Shown here: piece by piece, positions 53,113-61,953 of the stretch
Numbering within the stretch: position 1 is the stretch's first letter
How the letters are laid out: each line of letters opens with the position of its first letter
Origin: Streptomyces klenkii
GTDB taxonomy: Bacteria; Actinomycetota; Actinomycetes; Streptomycetales; Streptomycetaceae
NCBI RefSeq assembly: GCF_003626645.1
Contig: NZ_RBAM01000011.1
Coordinates: 62,001 to 126,000 of the forward strand
Length of the DNA: 64,000 bases
Direction: 5' to 3'
Position numbers and translations under genes: made by a program
The notes under the pieces: generated by a model
What the model was told of the DNA's origin: nothing
The model's database searches: none
Seen by the model: only the letters and a program-made list of their open reading frames with translations

Positions 53113-54138
53113 ATGAGCAAAGGCAATCCCCCCGGACTCGATCCGGAACGGCTGCGGGCCTATCTGGAGCGGGAGCTTCCGGGGCTTGTGCAGGGGCCGC
53201 TGGTCGCCGAGTTGATCGAAGGGGGGCGGTCCAACCTCACGTACGCCGTCAGTGACGGCACGGGCCGGTGGGTGGTGCGGCGGCCGCCGCTCGGGCACGT
53301 GCTGGCCACCGCGCACGACATGCGGCGCGAGCACCGGGTGATCAGTGCGCTGCACCGGACGGCCGCGGTGCCGGTGCCCGGGGCGCTGCTGCTGTGCGAG
53401 GACGAGAGCGTGCTCGGAGCGCCCTTCTACGTGATGGAGTTCGTGGAGGGGACGCCGTACCGGACGGCGGCGCAGCTCACGGAGATCGGGCCGGACCGCG
53501 CCCGGAAGGTCGTGCTCGGGCTCGCCGACACGCTCGTACAGCTGCACGCCGTCGATCCGGAGGCGGCCGGGCTCGCGGACTTCGGGCGGCCCGGCGGCTT
53601 CCTGGAGCGGCAGTTGCGGCGCTGGGGCAAGCAGCTGGAGGCGTCCCGCAACCGCGAGCTGCCCGGCATCGACGCGCTGCGCTCCGGCCTGGCCGCGGCG
53701 CTGCCCGCCTCCCCCGCCGCCACGGTCGTGCACGGCGACTACCGGCTCGACAACGTCCTGATCGGCGCGGACGACACGGTCGCCGCCGTCCTCGACTGGG
53801 AGATGTCCACGCTCGGCGACCCGCTCACCGACCTCGGCCTGCTGGTGATGTACAGCGAGCAGGAGCCCGTCCCCGGCTCCCCCATCAGCACGACGCGCGA
53901 CGCCCCGGGGCACCCCGGCCCCGCCGAGATCGTCGAGCGCTACGCCGCCGCGTCCGGCCGCGACGTCTCCGCCCTCCCCTGGTACACGGCGTTCGCCTAC
54001 TTCAAGCTCGCCGTGATCCTGGAGGGCATCCACTACCGCTACACCCTCGGGCAGACCGTCGGCGCGGGCTTCGACCGCATCGGGCAGCTCGTCCCGCTCT
54101 TCATCGACAACGGACTCACCACCCTGCGGAAGGGCTGA
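53113..54138 (+). CDS. APH-superfamily phosphotransferase, acyl-CoA dehydrogenase-linked
   Basis: A 341-residue kinase-fold protein. VVHGDYRLDNVLI contains the catalytic Asp and metal Asn, and VLDWEMSTLGDP is the DxD-type Mg site. The sequence is like the kinase domain of eukaryotic ACAD10/11, and the next gene encodes an acyl-CoA dehydrogenase seven bases away, so together they match that bipartite system, which in vertebrates turns 4-hydroxy acids to 4-phosphorylated then enoyl-CoA forms. Whether the bacterial pair does this is inference. The ATG follows AGGAGCG. Confidence 0.85.
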   Translation: MSKGNPPGLDPERLRAYLERELPGLVQGPLVAELIEGGRSNLTYAVSDGTGRWVVRRPPLGHVLATAHDMRREHRVISALHRTAAVPVPGALLLCEDESVLGAPFYVMEFVEGTPYRTAAQLTEIGPDRARKVVLGLADTLVQLHAVDPEAAGLADFGRPGGFLERQLRRWGKQLEASRNRELPGIDALRSGLAAALPASPAATVVHGDYRLDNVLIGADDTVAAVLDWEMSTLGDPLTDLGLLVMYSEQEPVPGSPISTTRDAPGHPGPAEIVERYAAASGRDVSALPWYTAFAYFKLAVILEGIHYRYTLGQTVGAGFDRIGQLVPLFIDNGLTTLRKG

Positions 54139-54144
54139 CCGGCC

Positions 54145-55377
54145 ATGGACTTCGCATTCGACGCCCGCACCGAGGAACTGCGCGGGCGGCTGCTCGCGTT
54201 CATGGACGAGCACGTGTATCCGGCGGAGGCCGTCGCGGACGAGCAGCGGGCCTCGCTCGCGGACCCGTGGACCGCGCCGCCGGTCGTCGCCGAGCTCCAG
54301 GCGGAGGCGCGGCGGCAGGGGTTGTGGAACCTCTTCTTCACCAACGAGCACGGCCTTCCGGATGCGGAGTACGGGGCCGGGCTGACCAACCTCCAGTACG
54401 CCCCGCTCGCCGAGATCACCGGCCGCAGCCCGCAGCTGGCCCCCACCGCCCTCAACTGCGCCGCCCCCGACACCGGGAACATGGAGCTGCTCGCCCAGTT
54501 CGGCAGCGAGGAGCAGCGCAAGCGCTGGCTGGAGCCGCTGCTCGACGGCCGGATCCGGTCGGCCTTCGCGATGACCGAGCCCGGCGTCGCCTCCTCCGAC
54601 GCGACGAACATCGGGACCCGCATCGAGCGCGACGGCGACGCGTACGTCATCACCGGCCGCAAGTGGTACATCTCCGGCGCCATGAACCCCGCTTGCGAGA
54701 TCTTCGTCGTGATGGGGAAGACCGATCCGGACGGCGGCGACCCCCGGCGCCAGCAGTCGATGGTGCTGGTCCCGCGGGACACGCCCGGCCTGGAGGTCCG
54801 GCGCGCCATGCGGGTCTACGGCTACGAGGACCACTACCACGGCGGCCACGCCGAGATCGTCCTCGACCGCGTACGGGTGCCGGTGGCGAACCTCGTCGGC
54901 GAGGAGGGCGGCGGCTTCGCGATCGCCCAGGCGCGCCTCGGCCCCGGCCGCATCCACCACTGCATGCGGCTGATCGGGATGGCCGAGCGGGCGATCGAGC
55001 TGATGTGCCGGCGCGCCCTGGACCGTACGGCCTTCGGCAAGCCGCTGGCCGGGCAGGGCGTCGTGCAGCAGTGGATCGCCGACTCGCGGGTGGCGGTGGA
55101 GCAGTTGAGGCTGCTGGTGCTCAAGACCGCGTGGCTGATGGACACCGTGGGCAACCGCGGCGCGCACACCGAGATCCAGGCCATCAAGATCGCCACCCCG
55201 CGGACGGTCGTGGACATCCTCGACAAGGCCGTCCAGCTGCACGGGGCGGGCGGCGTGAGCCAGGACTTCCCGCTGGCGGAGCTGTGGGCCGCGGCGCGGA
55301 CGCTGCGCCTGGCGGACGGGCCGGACGAGGTGCACCAGCGGTCGCTGGCGCGGCGGGAGTTGCGGCAGTACCGCTGA
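54145..55377 (+). CDS. Acyl-CoA dehydrogenase, ACAD10/11-like
   Basis: A 410-residue FAD enzyme that removes hydrogen at C2-C3 of an acyl-CoA. The N-terminal helical domain, FAD-contacting FAMTEPGVASSDATN and the C-terminal DRTAFGKPLAGQGVVQQWIADSR block are all present. IQAIKIATPRTVVDILDKAVQLHGAGGVSQDFPLAEL in pieces shows the FAD-binding end. It starts six bases after the kinase gene, so the pair is an operon. In the ACAD10/11 system it would work after phosphorylation of a 4-hydroxyacyl-CoA. Confidence 0.92.
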   Translation: MDFAFDARTEELRGRLLAFMDEHVYPAEAVADEQRASLADPWTAPPVVAELQAEARRQGLWNLFFTNEHGLPDAEYGAGLTNLQYAPLAEITGRSPQLAPTALNCAAPDTGNMELLAQFGSEEQRKRWLEPLLDGRIRSAFAMTEPGVASSDATNIGTRIERDGDAYVITGRKWYISGAMNPACEIFVVMGKTDPDGGDPRRQQSMVLVPRDTPGLEVRRAMRVYGYEDHYHGGHAEIVLDRVRVPVANLVGEEGGGFAIAQARLGPGRIHHCMRLIGMAERAIELMCRRALDRTAFGKPLAGQGVVQQWIADSRVAVEQLRLLVLKTAWLMDTVGNRGAHTEIQAIKIATPRTVVDILDKAVQLHGAGGVSQDFPLAELWAAARTLRLADGPDEVHQRSLARRELRQYR

Positions 55378-55400
55378 GCGCTCCGCTGGAAGCCGAGTAC

Positions 55401-55450
55401 AGCATCTGCGGGCACGTCGTGGCTGGTCGCGCAGTTCCCCGCGCCCCTTC
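55401..55450. repeat. Dispersed Streptomyces intergenic element
   Basis: The segment includes GTCGTGGCTGGTCGCGCAG followed by TTCCCCGCGCCCCTTC. This string type, GGTCGCGCAGTTCCCCGCG, recurs between genes in many Streptomyces chromosomes in my experience. It lies in the 236-base gap after the acyl-CoA dehydrogenase gene. Its role is unknown. Confidence 0.55.
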
Positions 55451-55613
55451 GAGCGCGCGGCCGAACCGCACAGGACTTCGCCAAGCCCGCTCAGCCTTCC
55501 GGCCGGCGGGCCGGGCGGTGCCCCCGGCCCCGGACAGGCTTGGTTCTTTGCGGACCGGGAAGCCATGTAAAGAGCCATCAGGCCAAGGTCAAAGGCCATT
55601 TAAGGGGGGCACC

Positions 55614-56126
55614 ATGCGGCTTGGAGGTCTGCCGTTCGCCGCTGCCGCACTCACCGGCACCGTCGCGCTCTACATGGCGCTCGTCGCCTTCGGCAACATC
55701 ACCGACTTCGGGACGAACCAGGAGTTCGTGCGGCATGTCCTGGCGATGGACACGACGTTCCGGGACGACGACCTGATGTGGCGGGCCGTCACGGACCGTA
55801 CCCTCCAGGACATCGCCTACCTCGCGATCATCGTCTGGGAGACGCTGGCCGCGGTCGTGCTCGTGGCCGCGACGGTCCTGTGGGTGCGCGGCTTCACCGG
55901 CCGCGGCGCGGGCTTCCGGCGCGCGCGGCGGGTGAGCACGCTGGGGCTGGTGATGGTCCTGCTGCTGTTCGGCGCGGGCTTCATCGCGATCGGCGGCGAG
56001 TGGTTCGCCATGTGGCAGTCCCAGAAGTGGAACGGCTTGCAGGCCGCGGAGCGGAATTTCGTGCTGGCCGGGTTCGTGCTCGTGCTGATCCACCTGCCGT
56101 CTCCTGGGGGCACCTCCCAGCGGTAG
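55614..56126 (+). CDS. DUF2165 membrane protein
   Basis: A 170-residue membrane protein with four hydrophobic segments, matching the DUF2165 family: MRLGGLPFAAAALTGTVALYM, YLAIIVWETLAAVVLVAATV, LGLVMVLLLFGAGFIAIGGEWFAMW and FVLAGFVLVLIHL in shortened form. The loop FVRHVLAMDTTF is typical. AAGGGGGG precedes the ATG. The function is unknown; the family is often a predicted small inner-membrane subunit. The stop lies before a 42-bp tandem repeat. Confidence 0.82.
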   Translation: MRLGGLPFAAAALTGTVALYMALVAFGNITDFGTNQEFVRHVLAMDTTFRDDDLMWRAVTDRTLQDIAYLAIIVWETLAAVVLVAATVLWVRGFTGRGAGFRRARRVSTLGLVMVLLLFGAGFIAIGGEWFAMWQSQKWNGLQAAERNFVLAGFVLVLIHLPSPGGTSQR

Positions 56127-56146
56127 CTGGGGGAGGCACTCGGAGA

Positions 56147-56230
56147 GCTGAGGCCCGGGGCCGCGGAGAGCTGACAGCCCGGCCCTCCGCTGAGGCCCGG
56201 GCGCGCGGAGAGCTAACGACCGAGCCCTCC
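56147..56230. repeat. Two tandem 42-bp imperfect repeats
   Basis: Units 56147-56188 and 56189-56230 are each 42 bases. They share GCTGAGGCCCGGG, then GCGGAGAGCT, and the last seven bases GCCCTCC, differing in about ten positions. They lie between convergent DUF2165 and alcohol dehydrogenase genes. Two units without a spacer do not make a CRISPR array. Confidence 0.75.
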
Positions 56231-56262
56231 GAGGGCCGGGCACGCGCGCCCGGAGCCTCCTC

Positions 56263-57360
56263 CTACACCCCCGCGTCCGAGAAGACCACGAGCGACCGCC
56301 CGCCCCGCCCCGCGAGCATCGCCTCGAACGCGTCCGCTATCCCGTCGAGGCCGATCCGCGCCGTCACCAGGGCGGACAGGTCGAAGCGGCCCGCGCGCAC
56401 GTGCTCGGCGATCACGGGCAGGTCCTTCGCCGGGTCGCTGTTGCCGTAGACGCAGCCCGAGAGCGTGCGCCCGAAGTAGAAGAGCTCCAGCGCGGAGAAC
56501 GTGACCTGCTGGTCCATGCCGCCGATGCCGACGACCGTCGTCCGGCCGCCCTTGCGCGTCGACGACCAGGCCGTACGGATCGCGTCCGCCCGCCCCGCGC
56601 ACTCGATGGCGACGTCCGCGCCCCAGCCGCCGGTGAGCTTGCGGACCGCCTTGGCCGTGTCCGCGCCGGCGACGACGAAGTGGGTGGCGCCGGCGGCCCG
56701 GGCCAGCGCCTCCTTCTCCGGGGAGACGTCCACGGCCACGATGGTGCCCGCGCCGGCGATCCGCGCGGACTGCAAGGTGGCCAGCCCGACGCCGCCGACG
56801 CCGTAGACCGCGACGGACTCGCCCGCGCGCACCCGCGCGGAGTGGTGGACCGCGCCGTAGCCGGTGAGCACCGCGCAGCCCAGCAGGGCCGCTTCGACCG
56901 GCGGGATCCCCTCCGGCAGCGGAATGGCCGCATCCGCGCGGACGACGGTCTCCTCGGCGAACACGGCCGTGCCGAGGCCCGGGTAGAGCGCGCTGCCGTC
57001 GGCGGCGAGGCTCGCGTACGGAACGGCGGCGGCCGCGGCGGAGCCCGCGCACAGCCAGGGCTCGCCGAGCCCGCAGAAGTGGCAGCCGCCGCAGGAGGGC
57101 GCCCAGTTGAGGACGACCAGGTCGCCCGGCACCACGTGCGTGACCCCTTCGCCGACCGCGGTGACCCGGCCCGCGCCCTCGTGCCCGAGGACGGCGGGCA
57201 CGGGCTGGCGCAGCGTGCCGTTGGACAGGGAGAGGTCGGAGTGGCACACCCCGGCGGCGGCGAGGCGGATCCGCACCTGCCCGGGGCCGGGCGCGGGCAG
57301 GACGATCTCCTCTATCCGGAGCGGAGCACCCACGGCGGGCAGTACGGCGGCGCGGACCAT
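56263..57360 (-). CDS. Zinc-dependent alcohol dehydrogenase, class III-like
   Basis: A 365-residue medium-chain dehydrogenase. Catalytic zinc ligands are Cys38 in VCHSD and the His-Glu of LGHEGAG. Structural zinc uses four cysteines in SCGGCHFCGLGEPWLC. YGVGGVGLATLQ is the NAD-binding motif. The sequence resembles mycothiol/glutathione-type class III and S-(hydroxymethyl) forms without proof of formaldehyde use. It lies 63 bases after the aldehyde dehydrogenase gene in one direction, forming an alcohol-aldehyde-acid pathway pair. Confidence 0.92.
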   Translation of the reverse strand: MVRAAVLPAVGAPLRIEEIVLPAPGPGQVRIRLAAAGVCHSDLSLSNGTLRQPVPAVLGHEGAGRVTAVGEGVTHVVPGDLVVLNWAPSCGGCHFCGLGEPWLCAGSAAAAAVPYASLAADGSALYPGLGTAVFAEETVVRADAAIPLPEGIPPVEAALLGCAVLTGYGAVHHSARVRAGESVAVYGVGGVGLATLQSARIAGAGTIVAVDVSPEKEALARAAGATHFVVAGADTAKAVRKLTGGWGADVAIECAGRADAIRTAWSSTRKGGRTTVVGIGGMDQQVTFSALELFYFGRTLSGCVYGNSDPAKDLPVIAEHVRAGRFDLSALVTARIGLDGIADAFEAMLAGRGGRSLVVFSDAGV

Positions 57361-57423
57361 GCCATTCCTCTCGACGGTGCGACGGTGCGGCAGTACGGCG
57401 ATGCGGTGCGCAGGCGGAGGGCG

Positions 57424-58842
57424 TCAGAACTGGAGCGACTTCGTCTGGAGGTACTCCCCCAGCCCGTGGACGCCCAGCTCGCGCCCGACGCCGGACTCCT
57501 TGTAGCCGCCGAAGGGCGCCAGGATGTTGAACCCGCCGCCGTTGATCTCCACCTGGCCGGCGTCCAGCCGGCGCGCGAAGGCGGCGGCCGTCTCCTGGTC
57601 GGCGGCCCAGACCGCGGCGGCGAGGCCGTAGACCGTGCCGTTGGCGATGCGGGCGGCCTCGTCCTCGTCCTCGTACTTGATGAAGGAGAGCACGGGGCCG
57701 AAGATCTCCTCCTGGGCGATGGTCATCTCCGGCGTGACGTCGGCGAAGACGGTCGGGGTGACGTAGTAGCCCTTGTCGCGGCCCTCGGGGGGCGTCGCGC
57801 CGCCGGCGACGAGGCGCGCGCCCTCCTCGACGCCCTTGTCGATGTAGGCGCACACGCGCGCGTGCTGCTTGGCGTTGACGAGCGGGCCGACCCGGACGCC
57901 GTCCTGCGCGGGGTCGCCGGGCGCGAAGTCCGCGAGCGCGGCGGCGGCGAGGGCGACGGCCTCCTCGTAGACGTCGGCGTGGACGAGCGTACGGGTGAGG
58001 GCGTTGCAGGACTGGCCGGTGTTGCGGCAGACGTCGGCGACGTTCGCGGCAATGGCCTTGGCGAGGTCGGCGCCGGGCAGGATGACGCTGGCGGACTTGC
58101 CGCCCAGCTCCAGGGCGACGCGCTTGACGGCCGCGCCGGCCAGCGCGCCGATCCGCTTGCCCACGGCCGTGGAGCCGGTGAAGGAGACGAGGTCGACGCC
58201 GGGGTGCTCGGCGAGCGCCTGGCCGGCCACCGACCCGAGCCCGGTGACGAGGTTGAAGACGCCCGCGGGAACCCCGGCCGCGTCCACGCACTCGGCGAAG
58301 AGCTGCGCGGTCAGCGGGGTGTCCTCGGCGGGCTTGAGGACGATCGTGCAGCCCGCGGCCAGCGCGGGCGCGACCTTGTTCACGACCTGGTGGAGCGGGT
58401 AGTTCCAGGGCGTGATGGCGGCGACGACGCCCACGGGCTCGTGGAGCACGGTCGAATTGCCGATCCGCTCCTCGAAGGGGTGGCTCGCGGCGAGCTCGGC
58501 GTACGAGCCGGCGACGGCGATCGGCAGCCCGGTCTGGACCCGCTGGGCGAAGCCCTTGGGCGAGCCGAGCTCGGCCGTGATCGTGGCGGCGATCTCGTCC
58601 TGGCGGGCGGCGAGCGCGTCGCGCAGGGCGGCGATGTACTCGCCGCGCCGCGCGGGCGGCGTGGCCGCCCAGCCGGGCAGGGCCGCGCGAGCCGCCCGGA
58701 CGGCAGCGTCGACGTCCCGGGCGTCGCCGGCCGGGACGGTGCCGACGACCTGCTCGTCGGCCGGGTTCACGACCTCGATCGTGCCGGTGCCCTCGGCGGG
58801 GCGCCAGGCTCCGTCGATGTACATGCCGTCGTGCGCGCTCAC
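57424..58842 (-). CDS. Aldehyde dehydrogenase family protein
   Basis: A 472-residue NAD(P)-dependent enzyme that oxidises an aldehyde to an acid. VALELGGKSASVIL has the general-base Glu, and RNTGQSCNALTRT the nucleophile Cys. TPWNYPLHQ and GSTAVGKRI are cofactor-binding blocks. The GTG at 58842 follows GAGGAGA at good spacing and begins VSAHDGMYIDGAWRP; the frame to 58998 lacks support. It lies upstream of the alcohol dehydrogenase and is divergent from soxR, though no SoxR site is visible between them. Confidence 0.93.
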   Translation of the reverse strand: MSAHDGMYIDGAWRPAEGTGTIEVVNPADEQVVGTVPAGDARDVDAAVRAARAALPGWAATPPARRGEYIAALRDALAARQDEIAATITAELGSPKGFAQRVQTGLPIAVAGSYAELAASHPFEERIGNSTVLHEPVGVVAAITPWNYPLHQVVNKVAPALAAGCTIVLKPAEDTPLTAQLFAECVDAAGVPAGVFNLVTGLGSVAGQALAEHPGVDLVSFTGSTAVGKRIGALAGAAVKRVALELGGKSASVILPGADLAKAIAANVADVCRNTGQSCNALTRTLVHADVYEEAVALAAAALADFAPGDPAQDGVRVGPLVNAKQHARVCAYIDKGVEEGARLVAGGATPPEGRDKGYYVTPTVFADVTPEMTIAQEEIFGPVLSFIKYEDEDEAARIANGTVYGLAAAVWAADQETAAAFARRLDAGQVEINGGGFNILAPFGGYKESGVGRELGVHGLGEYLQTKSLQF

Positions 58843-59031
58843 GGGTCGTCTCCTCGCGAAAGCGGAACCGGAGGGGAAGCTCCGGATCCCGGATCGGGAA
58901 AGCTGCTGACTGGACAACTGCGGAAAGCCCCACGCTAGCGCCGCGCGCACCGGCCGTACCAGAGTGCGCCCCACGCGGCGGTGTGGCCGTCGTCTCAATG
59001 CCGGGAGCCACCGGTCACGTAAGGTCTAGTC

Positions 59032-59487
59032 GTGCCGCAGATTTCGTACACGCTCCAGGAACTGACCGTAGGCCAGCTGTCCGCGCGCAGCGGCGCGGCG
59101 GTCTCGGCGCTGCACTTCTACGAGACCAAGGGCCTGATCAGCAGCCGCCGCACCTCCGGCAACCAGCGGCGCTACGACCGTGACGCCCTGCGCCGCGTCG
59201 CCTTCATCCGGGCCGCGCAGCGGGTCGGCATCCCGCTGGCCACGATCCGGGAGGCGCTCTCGGAGCTGCCGGACGAGCGCACCCCGAACCACGAGGACTG
59301 GGCCCGGCTGTCCGAGACGTGGCGCGGCGAGCTGGAGCAGCGCATCAAGCAGCTGACCCGGCTGCGGGACCACCTGGACGACTGCATCGGCTGCGGCTGC
59401 CTGTCGCTGGACACCTGCGCGCTGTCCAACCCCGACGACCGCAACGGCCTGCGGGGCGCGGGCTCGCGCCTGCTGGTCGAGCGCTGA
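59032..59487 (+). CDS. soxR: Redox-sensing regulator SoxR
   Basis: A 151-residue MerR-family activator with a [2Fe-2S] sensor. The winged helix is about residues 11-75 (LTVGQLSARSGAAVSALHFYE in part), a dimer coiled coil about 85-115, and cluster ligands Cys118, Cys121, Cys123 and Cys129 in CIGCGCLSLDTC. In Streptomyces SoxR responds to redox-active antibiotics and not to classic superoxide. TAAGGT ends six bases before the GTG with no ribosome-binding site, so the message may be leaderless. Confidence 0.95.
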   Translation: MPQISYTLQELTVGQLSARSGAAVSALHFYETKGLISSRRTSGNQRRYDRDALRRVAFIRAAQRVGIPLATIREALSELPDERTPNHEDWARLSETWRGELEQRIKQLTRLRDHLDDCIGCGCLSLDTCALSNPDDRNGLRGAGSRLLVER

Positions 59488-59530
59488 CGAACGGCGCTCC
59501 CCGGCCCGCGGCGCGGCGGCACCCGCGCCC

Positions 59531-60973
59531 TCACCACACGCCGGGCCGCCGCCCCGCCCACGGCCGGGCCTCCTCCAGCTGGGCGGAGAGCGAGATGAGG
59601 CCGGCCTCGTCGCCGTAGCGGCCGCCGAGCATGATCCCGACGGGCAGGCCCTCGGGCGTCCAGTGCAGCGGCACGCTCACGGCGGGCCGGCCGGTCGCGT
59701 TGTAGAGCGGGCTGAACGGCGTGAAGGCGGCGAGGTCCTTGAACTCCTGCTCCGGGTCGTCGTCGTTGCGCAGCCCGCCGACGGGCAGCGGGAGCCGGGC
59801 GAGGGTGGGCGACAGGAGCACGTCGTAGCCGGTGCCGGGCGCTTGCAGGACGTCGTCGACGAGCTGGGCGGCCCCGTGCATCCGCCGGAGGGCGGCGGCG
59901 AACTCCGTACCGGTGACGCGGGCGCCGCGCTCGCGCAGGTGGCGGGTGAGGGGCAGCAGGAGCTGCTCGCCGCCCGGTGGCAGGGGCGGGAGCGTCGCGA
60001 TCACCTCCCAGGCGGTGACGAAGCACTGGGCGAGGGACTCGTCGGCGGGGAGCGTCAGCTCCTCCACGTCGTGGCCGAGCTCCCGCAGCAGGTCCGCCGC
60101 CTCCTGCGCGGCGCGCCGGCACCCGGGGTGCACCTCCACTCCCGGAATGGGCGCCTCCGTGAGGTGGGCGACGCGCAGCCGGCCCGGGGCGCGCCGGGCG
60201 TGCTCCGCGAAGGTCTCGCCGGGCGGGAGCGCGGGCGCGGCGTACGGGTCGCCGGGCATCGGACCCGCGAGGACGTCGAGGAGCGCGGCGGCGTCCGCGA
60301 CCGTACGGGCGAGGGGCCCGTGCGTCAGCAGGCCGGTCACGTCGTGCAGGAGCGGGCCGCCGCTCACCCGGCCGCGGCTGGGCTTGATGCCGAACAGGCC
60401 GCACGCGGACGCAGGAATGCGGATGGAGCCGCCCCCGTCGCTGCCGTGCGCGAGCGGCGCGAGGCCCGCGGCGACCGCGGCCGCCGCCCCGCCGCTCGAC
60501 CCGCCGGCCGAGCGGCCGAGGTCCCAGGGGGTGCGGGCGGGCGGTGCGAGAGCGTTCTCGGTGTGCGAGGACAGGCCGAATTCGGGCGTGCTGGTCTTGC
60601 CCAGCAGGATCGTGCCGGCCTCCCGCAGCCGCACCACGACGTGGTCGTCCATCGTGGCAATGTTCCGGGCGTACGCGGCCGAGCCCATCGTGCAGCGCAC
60701 GCCGGCGACCTGGCTGAGGTCCTTGACCGGCACGGGCACGCCGTGCAGCGGCGGCAGCGCGCGGCCCTCGCGCCGGGCGGCCGAGGCCGTGCTCTCGGCG
60801 TCGGCCGCCTGCTTGCGCGCCGTCTCGGGGGTGACGGTGATGAACGCCCCGACGGTGGCGTCCAGCCGTCCGATGCGCTCCAGGTAGTGCTCGGTCAGCT
60901 CGACGGGCGAGACCTCCCCCGCCCGCACCGCCGCCCCCTGCTCCAACGCGGTCAGATCGTGCAACTGCGCCAT
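59531..60973 (-). CDS. Amidase signature family hydrolase
   Basis: A 480-residue Ser-cisSer-Lys amidase. The catalytic Lys is in PVPVKDLSQ; the Gly/Ser-rich signature GRSAGGSSGGAAAAVAAG and GSDGGGSIRIPASACG hold the cis-Ser and nucleophile Ser. This family hydrolyses amides and includes the GatA subunit; here no gatB/gatC genes are near and the C-terminal part differs, so a stand-alone amidase is more likely. The ATG at 60973 follows GAGG; an upstream frame to 61072 is not supported. Confidence 0.92.
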   Translation of the reverse strand: MAQLHDLTALEQGAAVRAGEVSPVELTEHYLERIGRLDATVGAFITVTPETARKQAADAESTASAARREGRALPPLHGVPVPVKDLSQVAGVRCTMGSAAYARNIATMDDHVVVRLREAGTILLGKTSTPEFGLSSHTENALAPPARTPWDLGRSAGGSSGGAAAAVAAGLAPLAHGSDGGGSIRIPASACGLFGIKPSRGRVSGGPLLHDVTGLLTHGPLARTVADAAALLDVLAGPMPGDPYAAPALPPGETFAEHARRAPGRLRVAHLTEAPIPGVEVHPGCRRAAQEAADLLRELGHDVEELTLPADESLAQCFVTAWEVIATLPPLPPGGEQLLLPLTRHLRERGARVTGTEFAAALRRMHGAAQLVDDVLQAPGTGYDVLLSPTLARLPLPVGGLRNDDDPEQEFKDLAAFTPFSPLYNATGRPAVSVPLHWTPEGLPVGIMLGGRYGDEAGLISLSAQLEEARPWAGRRPGVW

Positions 60974-61094
60974 GCCGTCCGCCTCTTCTCGCACACCGGT
61001 GGGCCGTGCGCTGCATCCTCGCACCACCACCGGACGGCGGACACCCCCCTTTCCCGGCCTCCTGCGGGTCACTTCCCTGCCGCCGCGGCCTCGC

Positions 61095-61706
61095 TCACAC
61101 CGCCGCGTAACGGTCCTCCAGCACCCGGCGGCGGGCCGACGCCAGCGCCCCCGCGGTGAGTACGGGCGCGGGCACGACGATGCCGCAGTCCGCGCAGACG
61201 GGGCCCTGCGCGGGGCAGCGGTCCAGGTCGGGGCGCCACTCCAGGCGGTCCTGCGAGCAGACGGGGCAGACGTTCCCGGGCTCGGCCTCCATGGCGGCGA
61301 TCACCCGGCGCAGCACGTCGGAGAGCCGTTCGGCCGGGTAGACGTCGGGGCTCACGCAGGGCACGATGTCGCAGCCGCCCCAGGTGTTGCGGTGCCATGC
61401 GTCGACGGCGGCGGGCTGCCGGATGCCGTCGTGCTTCTCCCGCTTGCGGCGGTCGGCGAAGGACGCCTCGTAGGCGAGCCAGACCGCGCGGGCCTCCTCC
61501 AGCTCGGCCAGTGCGACGACCAGGCGGGCCGGGTCGGGGGCCCGGTCGGCCGGGGCGATCCCGGCCAGGTCGCACAGGTGGTGCCAGGTCGCCCGGTGCC
61601 CGTACGGGGCGAAGCGTTCGAGGCACTTGCGCAGGGAGGTCCGCCGCAAGGCGATGGTGTTCCGTGGATTGCGCACCTCTCGTGCGAGTGCTCTGAAACC
61701 TGCCAC
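61095..61706 (-). CDS. Zinc-ribbon protein, unknown function
   Basis: A 203-residue protein with a C-terminal zinc-ribbon: CPVCSQDRLEWRPDLDRCP and VCADCGIVVP. The N-terminal part is helical and basic, with no recognised family. The GTG at 61706 follows GGAGGTG. Several of its first codons end in A or T (GCA, GGT, AGA, CGA), atypical for the region, though the rest is normal. Zinc-ribbons often contact nucleic acids or proteins, but no function can be assigned. Confidence 0.65.
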   Translation of the reverse strand: MAGFRALAREVRNPRNTIALRRTSLRKCLERFAPYGHRATWHHLCDLAGIAPADRAPDPARLVVALAELEEARAVWLAYEASFADRRKREKHDGIRQPAAVDAWHRNTWGGCDIVPCVSPDVYPAERLSDVLRRVIAAMEAEPGNVCPVCSQDRLEWRPDLDRCPAQGPVCADCGIVVPAPVLTAGALASARRRVLEDRYAAV

Positions 61707-61896
61707 TGCATCCCACCTCCGACAGCGCGGACTCGGATCGACATGGAAGGGACGTAACTCATCGCCATTCGGATCCCTCGGCCGCGGTGTGCGGCCGACT
61801 CCGCTCTGCTACCCCGATGTCGCGCCGGGATGTGGGGACGGGTTCATCAGGCTCGGTTCATCCACCTGCTTCAGCCGGATCGGTCCGGTCGGACCG

Positions 61897-61924
61897 GTTC
61901 AATCGGCCCAGTTCAATCGGCCCG
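61897..61924. repeat. Tandem 14-bp repeat
   Basis: GTTCAATCGGCCCA at 61897-61910 and GTTCAATCGGCCCG at 61911-61924 are adjacent near-copies in the 247-base gap between the zinc-ribbon and alpha/beta hydrolase genes. The gap otherwise holds no gene. Confidence 0.7.
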
Positions 61925-61953
61925 GCCGACTCGGCCCGGCCGGGCGGCCCGGT

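Noticed and set aside
56147..56230. CRISPR array
   Set aside because: Only two adjacent units without spacers and no cas genes; the same applies to the repeats at 45942 and 61897.
58843..59031. SoxR box between soxR and the aldehyde dehydrogenase gene
   Set aside because: No CCTCAA-six-bases-TTGAGG pattern is present. The CTCAA...TTGAG element at 50238 has a four-base spacer and fits MarR better.
59531..60973. GatA subunit of the tRNA amidotransferase
   Set aside because: No gatB or gatC genes nearby and the C-terminal part differs, so a stand-alone amidase is more likely.
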